NCBI GenBank assembly: GCA_039707465.1
Contig: CM077645.1
Span: 64,801,850 to 64,865,849, forward strand
Direction of reading: 5' to 3'
DNA length: 64,000 nt
From: Rhabdophis nuchalis
Lineage: Eukaryota > Chordata > Lepidosauria > Squamata > Natricidae
The notes below the pieces were generated by a model. That model ran no database searches, had not been told where the DNA came from, and saw nothing but the letters and a program-made list of their open reading frames with translations. Numbering within the stretch: the first letter of the stretch is position 1; each line of letters opens with the position of its first letter. Below, piece after piece: positions 1 to 8,579 of this stretch. A program made the position numbers and the translations under genes.

Positions 1-251
1 GCAATATATAAAGAGAACTTTCCAATGTTTCATCCATTGAAAGAACTTTATCTTACATTTAAATCCTTGGGCATTATGGATTTTCTTCTTCAGGTTCCTA
101 TATTGTAACCATATCCATTTTGTTATCATATACATTTGGCACCCATATTAGATCAAAACATTCTATATGTTTACAATGCATTCCATAATTGTTACATTGT
201 TTATACCTATTGCTATTTAAAACTACCAGGAATCATGTGCTAAAAGTGTCT

Positions 252-303
252 ATCCATCCATCCATCCATCCATCCATCCATCCATCCATCCATCCATCCA
301 TCC
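252..303. repeat. (ATCC)n tetranucleotide microsatellite
   Basis: About thirteen tandem ATCC units with no visible interruption, in otherwise unique AT-rich sequence. No adjoining LINE tail is recognisable, so it looks like a free-standing microsatellite. Confidence 0.95.
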
Positions 304-1188
304 TGTCTTTTTGTCTTCAAAAATACACTGAAATATGCTCAAATGCAGAATCATCTACCTAAAAGAACAAACATGTTTCACAGGATATACTGAGCTAGAG
401 CAATAATCTCTGACCTAACAGTTATTTATCATGAATTCAACTTTTATTATAAACCAAATGCCATTTAGATACCCGGATTGGTGAGGACCGTGAGGGATTT
501 GAAATCATTGCTCTTCCTACTCTTTTCTTGCTCACACTTCATATTCTGGAAGGATACTATTGTTATTTTACAATGGGCCTACGTGTCTAAAAATTTAAGC
601 AATGCTCAAGTCTGAAGGCTGTTGTATTGAAGACTGTCCTGTTAAAGTTCCATTCATTAGGAACTGGAAATTTTGACCCCAAATGAAAAAAAAAATGACC
701 CTAATTTTCTCCTTGCTTGACTAAAAAACACTGGCAGGAGAAAAGCATTCTTTATTTTTTCACTTTCCATGTTATGTTTTCTGAGGGAAACAGCTCTCTC
801 TTTCCCTCTCTCTCTCTCTCTCTCTCACTTTCCTGTGTAAATAGCAGATGCAATTAAATGCAGACACGCACAACTCAGAAGCCATTCTGACTCTATTAAT
901 CATCTTTCATAAAAGAAAAAGGAGAAATATAAGTAACATGAGCGTTCTGCTTGTTCATCCAAGTCCTTGAATGGCTTGTCAGCTTTAACGTGTTTACAAA
1001 AGGGATTTCTGACATTTTAATATCTTTCCTCATATTTGGTTCTTTCTCCCTCCGCCCCCAACATGCTTTTCCTATTTGATTTCAGCAATTTAAGGGCTCA
1101 GAATGTCTCACTCTTCATGCTACATTTTCCAGGCAAAATTTCAAAACAAATGCCGAAATGACTATGTAAACACATAGGTAAATGCTTG
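304..1188. other. Unique AT-rich stretch, no gene seen
   Basis: No coding region or repeat family is recognised. It contains a short (CT)n run at about 806-826 and ordinary AT-rich sequence. Confidence 0.6.
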
Positions 1189-1344
1189 TTGTAGATCAGG
1201 GGTTCCCAAACTTGGCAACTTGAAGACTTGTGGACTTCAACTCCCAGAATTCTCCAGCCAGTAGAGCAGAGCTGGCTGGAGAATTCTGGGAGTTGAAGTC
1301 CACAAGTCTTCAAGTTACCAAGTTTGGGAACCCCTGTTGTAGAT
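1189..1344. mobile_element. Palindromic hAT-type MITE with 8-bp duplication
   Basis: The element (1197-1336, 140 bp) is a near-perfect foldback. The left arm begins CAGGGGTTCCCAAACTTGG and the right arm is its reverse complement, meeting near 1262-1270. It is flanked by identical 8-bp copies of TTGTAGAT (1189-1196 and 1337-1344). Terminal CAGGGGT and an 8-bp target duplication are hallmarks of non-autonomous hAT elements. It encodes no transposase, and small ORFs across it are only the two strands of the hairpin. The intact duplication and high arm identity suggest a fairly recent insertion. Confidence 0.9.
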
Positions 1345-2119
1345 GTACTTCATCTATACCTGCCTTTATTATAGTTGTTTTCATTTTCAACAGTTTCTGC
1401 AGGGCTGGTTTCATTGCCCCCCTCCCCCCCCCAATTGCAACTTATTCCAACCTGCTGTGGTCAAAAAGGACTTTATTTAATCCTGTGGCAGCTGGATTTT
1501 CTACCGACATCAGTGTCCTGCCTCCATTTAAAAAAAAAAAAAAGTGGGGGGGACACTTATAGAAAGGGGAGGGGGAGAAAAACAAATCCAAGTCTTCCTG
1601 TTGATTAATATGTGCAATTAGCAGAGGGGAAAGAAAGCAGTTTGGTATGTTTCAGTCCATCATGGCTGCAAAATTGAACTGTGAGTGGTAGCTAGTGCAC
1701 TCAAGTGAAGCAGGCTTCATGCAGCGAGCTAATGGAAACGCAGCAAGCTTTTCTTTTTAACAAAGCACTTCAGCAATTATCTCTGCATACTCACAGTAAA
1801 ATGAGATAAAGTTGGCCGGAGCATTATGAAGGCCGTTAGTGGAAAAATAAATTTAGTGCTGCTTCCAGTCATTGGGAACCTAGTTAGTTCATTGTTTCAT
1901 TCACTGCACCCATTAGCTAAAGATGTCAGGCTACATAGATCAGAACAAACAGCCAGCGTGCTGCAAAGAGGGGATCACATTTATTAAGGGCCTGAGGTAA
2001 GAAAACTTGCAAGAGGCCCATAAAAAGCTTCACTGGGAATCAGAGGCTGTTATATTATCACTGATAAAAAGGAAGTGATGTGTGCATTGTGTATCTTGCC
2101 CATATGGATCTTCAGATGC
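1345..2119. other. Gene-free stretch, possible conserved non-coding DNA in its second half
   Basis: Contains homopolymer runs (C-rich near 1420-1434, A-rich near 1511-1523). From about 1640 to 2080 the sequence is repeat-free, of more balanced composition, and rich in short ATTA- and TTATC-like motifs. This is the texture of vertebrate conserved non-coding elements, but conservation cannot be judged from one sequence. No ORF of interest. Confidence 0.4.
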
Positions 2120-2632
2120 ATTTCGGGTGCGCTTCAAGGTTTTGACGACCATCTTTAAAGCGCTCCATGGCTCGGGGCCTAGTTATATGCGAGACCGTCT
2201 TCTGCCCCATACATCCCTTTGGCCGATCTGCTCCCACAGAGAGGGTCTTCTCAGGGTGCCGTCGGCCGGACAATGCCGACTGGCGACGCCCAGGGAAAGA
2301 GCCTTCTCTGTGGTGGGCCCTGCCCTTTGGAACGACCTACCCCCTGAATTACGCACCATCACTGACCTCCGCCTCTTCCGCCAATGTCTAAAGACATATC
2401 TTTTCCAACAAGCCGGCCTAGCCTAACCTCCCATGGGGACTTTTTAGAGAGTTTTAAATTGGGTATTTAAAATTTTGGTTTTAGCATAGGATTAGGATAG
2501 TTTAATATATTTTAAATTATGTATTTATTCTTTGTATTTTTGTATGTTTTTAAATTCCTGTGCGCCGCCCTGGGTCCTCTGTGGAGAAGGGCGGGATATA
2601 AATATAAATAAAATAAAATAAATAAAAATAAA
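2120..2632 (+). mobile_element. L2-type LINE, 5'-truncated 3' end
   Basis: A 5'-truncated copy holding the last ~100 codons of the L2 reverse-transcriptase ORF (about 2121-2426) and the 3' UTR. The peptide carries the L2 C-terminal signatures [39 protein letters not shown] and a terminal AGLA. It aligns by eye with the longer copy at 48.3-49.8 kb. The 3' UTR ends in a CCGCCCT/AGGGCGG stem-loop followed by GATATAAAT and an AAATA-rich tail. The coding part is open but too short to be functional. Confidence 0.88.
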
Positions 2633-2786
2633 GATGGTGCTGTGGTATTGTCCCTCTCTGTCAAGAAGAATATATGTTGGTGAAGAGAAGGACATCTAAG
2701 AATTCAAATGGGGGGAAACTCTAGATCGTAAACTTCTTTCCTTCGTCCCTCTCTCCTCCTTTTTCTGTAATACCTGCTTATTTTCT

Positions 2787-3727
2787 AACTAGCCGTACCC
2801 GGCCATGTGTTGCTGTGGCCCAGTCTGGTTAAATGGCCAACCAATCTGTGTAGATCTACACCTGCATACACAAACACGTACACTAAGGTGACCAGATTTT
2901 AACATTGGGCGCCCATGGTGGGATGGGCGGGCGGTGGTGGGGCTCCCGGCTGCTCTGATCTCAGCGCACAGTGGCGGCGCAAAGTTCAGGGCTGCGCAGG
3001 CTCCAGCTGCAGCCCCGCCGCACACAGCTCTCCTCCTGCTGGCTGCCTGGCTTCTCGCTCACTCCTCCCTCGCCGGCCCTCCCCTTCCGCTGGCCCGCCA
3101 GCCCGTCCAGTCACTGCTTCCTGCCTGCACCCTGCGCCGCTGCCCTGGTTGCAGGCTGCCTCTGAGCGCGTGCAGAGCACCCGCCAGCTTCCCACTCCCC
3201 GCTGCCGCCCCAGGCAAAAATCCCAAAATCGGGACTTTTCAAAAATGCCACGGGACACGGGACAAATTGTTCAAAAACAGGACTGTCCCACCAAAAGCAG
3301 GATGTCTGGTCACCTTAACATACACACAACCACCATATAACCCCCAACCTACCTACCCACTGTATTTCTTCCTCTCTCCCTCTACTGACCTACCTACCTA
3401 CCTACCTGCCCACTGTATTTCTCCGTTCGAGGCTTATTTGGTTGCTGAGGAAATGACCGTTGGAAATGTGAGGGGTGTGTGTGTGTGGCATCATAAGAAG
3501 CAGCCGGGTGGGAGGAGCTTAAGGGAGGAAAATAACCGAGAAGTGCGGTACTTTTACATTTGCACAGCGTGCAGATGGCACAGGTGTGCCAGCCACACGA
3601 TCTGTACGTATGATTATTACTCCCTTTCTTAGCAACATTGTGTGAAAATTTGGTGGTGATTGGTGCAGTACTTTCTGAGATTAGCGATTTTGCACAAACT
3701 ATTTAAATTTTTTATTTATATAGAAGA
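2787..3727 (+). repeat. Unclassified interspersed repeat interrupted by a MITE
   Basis: The left part (2787-2883) begins ACTAGCCGTACCCGGCCATG and continues with TTGCTGTGGC. The right part (3318-3727) ends TTTATTTATATAGAAG after a stretch reading GTGAAAATTTGGTGGTGATT. I recognise the ends as a motif seen in reptile repeats but cannot name the class. A hAT-like MITE splits it at 2884-3317. The right part also has an (ACCT)n run at about 3388-3407. ORFs crossing the region are not convincing proteins. Confidence 0.4.
2876..3325. mobile_element. GC-rich hAT-like MITE (TIR TAAGGTGACCAGA)
   Basis: The element spans 2884-3317 (434 bp). Its ends are inverted: TAAGGTGACCAGA at the left and TCTGGTCACCTTA at the right. 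The flanks are ACGTACAC (2876-2883) and ACATACAC (3318-3325), an 8-bp target duplication with one mismatch. The interior is far richer in G+C and CpG than its surroundings. It has no transposase; the apparent ORFs of 141 and 232 codons here are low-complexity proline/alanine/serine translations of that interior. It is inserted in the unclassified repeat described for 2787-3727. Confidence 0.8.
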
Positions 3728-3879
3728 TTTGAATTGCGGCAATGCGCTCTGGAAGAGGCTGCCTTTGAATGCCGCCTAAAAACACCAGCTTGTCTAAAAT
3801 GTAGCAGTGCGTACAGGAATGCCCCCCGCCAGGTTTGTCCATGGAACAACTAAGTTATGTGGTGACCATTTTTCCCTAT

Positions 3880-4240
3880 AGACACCTACCGGTTAGACAT
3901 GGTGGCCACTCTCCTGGTGCGTTCCCCTAAATATTGCTGTCTGATGGGAGCTATGAAAAAATGTGCCTTTTCTGTTGGTAGCCCCTGCCCTATGGGACAC
4001 TCTCTGTCCCCTGAGGTTTGACAGCTCTCTATCCTCCTAGCCTTTCATAAAGGTGTGAAGAGATGACTTTACCCCCAACTGATGAGATAACAGACTATAT
4101 GACTTAGCACCAGATTTGTGTGGTTTTATTAGAGTTTCTATGTTGTTTTTACTTTTGATTGGGAGCAGCCTAGAGTTGGTTTTAAGATAGGGGCCTATGT
4201 AATTGTTTTAAATGAATAAATACATATAATCAAGCAGGTA
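3880..4240 (+). mobile_element. Degenerate L2/CR1-group LINE 3' end
   Basis: Frame-broken remains of a LINE reverse-transcriptase C-terminus are visible. A CAFSVG stretch and APALWDTL lie around 3960-4010 in different frames, matching the family pattern AFSVxxPxLWNxLPPEVR. They are followed by a 3' UTR-like sequence with a decayed stem and an AATAAATACATA tail. It looks much older than the L2 copies elsewhere in the window. Confidence 0.5.
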
Positions 4241-4361
4241 GATGGAACAGGTTGAACCTTGGCACGCAAATTTTCAGCTGAGCGTCGAAGCAGAGTCAGA
4301 TAGTTCACTTTCATATCGTATGCCCCTTTGGACCACTTCATCAGTAGAAACACATTTCAGG

Positions 4362-4508
4362 CAGTGGTGGATTCCTACCAGTTCGGACCAGTTCATCTGA
4401 ACTGGTAGTGGTTTTGCGGCCTGGGTTGCTGCCACCAGCAGTGACCCAGGCCTGCCATAGCCCCAAACCGGTTCTCTGGGCAGCACCATAGGCGTCCCCA
4501 TCTTTTCT
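4362..4508 (+). mobile_element. Partial hAT-like MITE (CAGTGGTGG family)
   Basis: Begins CAGTGGTGGATTCCTACCAG, with an internal foldback CAGTTCATCTGAACTG, and resembles the left part of the CAGNGGTGG MITEs at 12.2, 44.1, 52.8 and 58.2 kb. No right terminus is seen; the sequence runs into a CR1 fragment at about 4509. Confidence 0.6.
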
Positions 4509-4640
4509 TTTCCTCTTCTTAAATTCTAGGTTGCTTCTCTCCTTGATTAGTTTTCACCCATTGCTTCTTGACCTGCCTTCAGGTGCCTTGGAGAACAGGT
4601 TTGACTGCCTCTTCTTTATGGCAACCAAAAGCATGAGTAC
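4509..4640 (-). mobile_element. CR1 LINE fragment (ORF2 C-terminus)
   Basis: On the minus strand this aligns by eye with 8700-8830 of the intact CR1, the end of ORF2 around the segment encoding KLxKERSNLELRRN. Both ends are truncated and the frame is broken. Confidence 0.8.
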
Positions 4641-6307
4641 TAATACTATCCTTATTGTAAGATTACAGTACCAGAATCTTGAAAATCTGACAGCGCTTCC
4701 TCCTTCCTCTGTTTTTATATTACAGAGAAACCAAGAGAGTCCCTTCTGAGATTGTCTCTCAATTTCTATCCTTCCTTTGGATTCAGACCATTATTGTTTT
4801 GGATGCAGCTCATATCCCTTTCTCATAATCCTTTTCAAACATTTATATTTCCTTTTCAAGCAATCAAAACAAATGCACACACTCACCTTACTTTTTTTGT
4901 AGCTTTATAATCAATCTGTCCTTGACAGTATTTTAATACATTCACAAAATAAAAACTACCAGAAATATAAACAAAACAGCTGAGAAATCCTACAATAACA
5001 AAAATAGTTAAAGCATCTATTGAAACGGCGGTTTGATAAATAAAATAGCAATGGAAAGCCACCAAAACATATCCTAAAAAGGGAAATGTTGACCGACTTG
5101 GGGTTGGGAAAAACACTTGCTAGAAAATTCCAAGATTTAGATATAAACACCAAAGAGGTTTTGGTCCTGAAGCAAATCAGATTAATCCTGATGGCTATTG
5201 AAAAATAAGGGTACATGATTAACTCCTTGTTTAGGTATGGCTAGCACCTGCTCTTAAATCATTTGTTAAATGGATCACATGATGAAAGAATTCAGCTTTT
5301 GTTTGACCTCCAAATATAAAAATATCCCAATACATTCCTTTTTATAGCTTAATTGATATTTAGCTAATTACTTTAATAAGGGAATTCCTCATTAAAACCT
5401 ACCTACCTACAGGATTGTATGGTTATATAGCTCTGTCTTGTGTTTCAGTATTGCTATGTGTTATCTATTGGGGTTGTGGAAAGAAAATCACCATTTGGCC
5501 TATGGCCTCTTTCTGACTTTCTAAAATACAACCTTGATTTCTAACCAGGTTGTATTTTAATATACTTACCTAATTTATTTCCTTCCATCATTAACAGAAT
5601 AAAGGCAACTCTATCATTTTTATAAGCAATTGATTACTTTTTCGTTACGTATTATAGGAAATTCTCTAAACCAATACTATTGCCTTCCTAGTGCTAATAC
5701 AGAGAAAAGAATGTATTTATAAATAAATAAAAATAACTCCTCTGGACTATTGAGGAAGTGCTAATCTTTAAATTTGCTAATAATAAAAATTTTGTATACC
5801 TTTGATCTTTTAATTAATTACTGCCTAGATGAATCATGGTTGAAAGTGATGTCTAGTTTAGAAAGCAAAATACAGAAATGGGAAACTTGGTAGGTCAATG
5901 GGGATTTAACAGTCTTTCATCTGTGCTGATCAAAGTTATCTACTCTGACCCAGATGAAGCAGAATCCTCATTTTAGGCTCCTTGATGAAAGATTCACTTT
6001 TCTTTCTCTTTTATTTTACTTTATCAGATTTTCAATGAACTTCACAACAGAATTTCAAAGCTGTCATTGTTCATTACCTTTTACTAAACTAGGCTTAAAG
6101 CATAGCAGAATATATCTGATTCCAAAGATAATCCTTATAGCAATGATACAAAAAGTTAGATTGCTAAAAGTGTACTAGAAACATTTTGAAAAGAGATTTT
6201 ATCTTTTCTATATGAATTCATACATTACATCTCCAGCTCTGGTCACCAGATGCCTTCACATGTTATTTCAAAGATCAATAATGCTTTTCAGATATAAAAT
6301 GAAAGAA

Positions 6308-6380
6308 ACATGTGATTATTTCATGAGAGATAATATACTCATTTACCTTTTCCTATCATCTCTCTAAAATAATCACATGT
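6308..6380. repeat. Imperfect inverted repeat (stem ~27 bp)
   Basis: Arms at about 6308-6334 and 6354-6380 both begin ACATGTGATTATTT read inwards and stay complementary apart from a few mismatches and a one-base offset. The loop is about 19 bases. It may be a worn MITE, but no target duplication was found. Confidence 0.6.
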
Positions 6381-6525
6381 CTTCTGTGATACTGAGGACC
6401 AACTTGTATTTTCCACATTCTGACATGCAATTTAACCCTGTTTGGATTGATGCTCTAAGCAAAACATAGTCAGGCAACATTTCAGTGTGACTGAATTCAG
6501 AGGACTCTTACTTCTATGGCCACGG

Positions 6526-6555
6526 TCTTTTGATCACATGCATGTGATCAAAAGA
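6526..6555. repeat. Perfect 30-bp palindrome
   Basis: The half-site TCTTTTGATCACATG is followed with no spacer by its exact reverse complement. The CACATG/CATGTG core resembles the stem of the neighbouring inverted repeat at 6308-6380. Function unknown. Confidence 0.9.
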
Positions 6556-8167
6556 GTGCACTCCAAATGTTCAGTTTCTGCCACCCTACATAGGATGTGT
6601 TTGGAGAGATGTGTCTCTGTCTTTGCCTAACCTCATAGGCAGTTACAAGATTCAGTTGGCAACCTAGGACACAAGATGAAGTAGAAGAATTTAAACATCA
6701 TTAAAAGAAATGTTCAGGAATTTTCCATAGAAAATGTGCAAAAACAGACTATCATATCTTCTGTTCCAAGGATGCCCTTAAACTGTAAGATCAGCCTTTC
6801 CCAAGGGTGCTTCAGATGTGATCAACCACAGTTTTCATCATTCACAACTAAAACTTCCATTAATCATGCTGGCTGTGATTAGGAAATTTCAGCACTATAG
6901 AATAAAATTTGGTATGGAAGGTCCCATCAGAGGAAGAGAGTATGAAAAATTAATCTAAGATCACATGTTCTGCCTGTGATCTGCCTGATGGTCCACAAAT
7001 GATGTACCAGAACGAAATAATTTTCATAAATTTGTCCAAATTGGTAAGATGACACTAGTTCCCATCATATTGCTTTACCTTTCTCCCGAATTTTGATTTG
7101 ATTTTAACATTAGGATCACTGCCAATTATTTGCTCCTTGAAAATGATCACATCCTAAAAGCTGCTAACATATTAATATAATTCCAGAAAAATAAAATCTG
7201 TAGATGAACAAGTTGAGGCACACTTACAAATTAAGCAAACAGCTCATTGGTGAAATTCTTTCAGGACTAAGGGTAGAAAGCTGTATTTGTTTCAGCTCCA
7301 GCACTAATCTTTGCTTTCATGTGCTGGTAATTGCCACTGAGTTGGTTAAGTGCTATTTCCATAAAGAGCATCAGTGAAGCCAGTGGTTCTCATCATTAGG
7401 CAATTTTCGCTAATTGTAGGTTGGAGCTTCTGTTTGCTTGATATGTAGGGCTAGCTTGTTCCCATAAAGGAAGAATCTGATAAAATTAAACACAGGCACC
7501 TGAAGAAGTATTTGGGCTTCTTTTTTAAAAAGCCAAACATTTGAAATAGTTTCAAAATATTCTTTAGGGTTTGTTTTAAACTGAAGGCAATACTGTGCAA
7601 TTAATCAGATTCAATTTTTCCCACCAAATGTCATAGGAGTTTATTATTAGATTAGACTCTAGGAGGTTTAATTTTAGACTTTGTGATTTAAGTGGTGTAG
7701 TGGAGATTAAATACTAGGCATAATTAAACATGTTGATATGGTTGGAATGAATTATAAATCTCATTAAGTGCAATGTCCTATATACCAATTCACAGGAACT
7801 AAAGGATCCACATATTACTAAAACTAAATCCAGCAACTGAAGAAAAGAAGAAAGATGAAGATTGGAACTAGAATGCAACTGATAGTTTATTTCAAATGAG
7901 ATTGTGCCCAAACTGCAAAGCGTGAGCACATGTGTGTAGGCACCCAGCACATGCACGTACCCCACACATGCACAGTAGACACCCAAAACAGAGCTGGGGC
8001 AAAGGCAGATGTACCTACAGAGAGGGCTCTGCATGGCACCTCTAGCAAGCGTGCCATAGGTTCTCCAGCACTACACTAGACCAAACTGGCTCTCTAGTTA
8101 CATTAATGTGAAATATTTTTCCTACGGATATCTGCAAACTAGATAATAGATGTAGCAATTCTGCATG

Positions 8168-8370
8168 GTCTAATGTAGGGGTCCCCAACCCCTGGTCTGT
8201 GGACTGACACCAGACCATGTCTTGCCAGAAACCAGGCTGTGCAAACAAGCAAAGTCCCATCTGCAGGATGTAGGTAGCACATGAAACCAGCCCCTTTCCC
8301 CAGTCCACGGAAACACCTCTCCATGAAACTGGTCCCCAGTGCCAAAAGATTGAGGGCCACTGGTATAATG
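8168..8370. mobile_element. Non-autonomous hAT (Charlie-like) element
   Basis: The body (8176-8362) opens TAGGGGTCCCCAACCCCTGG and closes with an imperfect inverted copy ending GGGCCACTG. Inner arms pair loosely (a GTCTGTGGACTG stretch against CAGTCCACGGA). The flanks GTCTAATG (8168-8175) and GTATAATG (8363-8370) match at 7 of 8 positions. The termini resemble Charlie-type hAT elements of mammals, which I infer from memory of the motif. No coding capacity. Confidence 0.8.
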
Positions 8371-8416
8371 CTCTGCCAAGCCTCTCAAAGCAACAAACAA
8401 ACAAGAAAGCAAGAAA

Positions 8417-8520
8417 TATACAATACAATACAATACAATACAATACAATACAATACAATACAATACAATACAATACAATACAATACAATACAATACAATA
8501 CAATACAATACAATACAATA
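8417..8520 (-). repeat. (TATTG)n pentanucleotide tail of CR1
   Basis: About twenty tandem units (TATTG on the minus strand, ATACA on the plus) directly follow the CR1 3' UTR, whose end reads GGTCCCTTCCAACTCTGC on the minus strand. Its position shows it is the 3' tail of this CR1 copy. Tyrosine/cysteine/isoleucine-repeat ORFs across it are artefacts of the repeat. Confidence 0.93.
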
Positions 8521-8579
8521 GCAGAGTTGGAAGGGACCTTGTAGGTCTTCTAGTCCAACCCCCTGCATGGGCAGGAACC

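Larger units (their letters stand above)
4641..8167. other. Mostly unique AT-rich stretch with small inverted repeats
   Basis: No gene or known repeat is recognised. Small structures include a perfect 13-bp hairpin at 5522-5534/5547-5559 (arm TAAAATACAACCT, 12-base loop), an imperfect stem-loop at 6308-6380 and a 30-bp palindrome at 6526-6555. ORFs of 70-106 codons have no recognisable domains and look like chance. Confidence 0.55.

Noticed and set aside
2915..3632. ORFs of 141 and 232 codons in GC-rich DNA, possible exon or CpG-island promoter
   Set aside because: The GC-rich part is the interior of a MITE with terminal inverted repeats and an 8-bp duplication, and the translations are low-complexity.
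8042..8568. Three overlapping ORFs of 87-158 codons with YCIVL or QYNTI repeats
   Set aside because: They are translations of the (TATTG)n microsatellite joined to hAT and CR1 3' UTR sequence; no protein family is visible.
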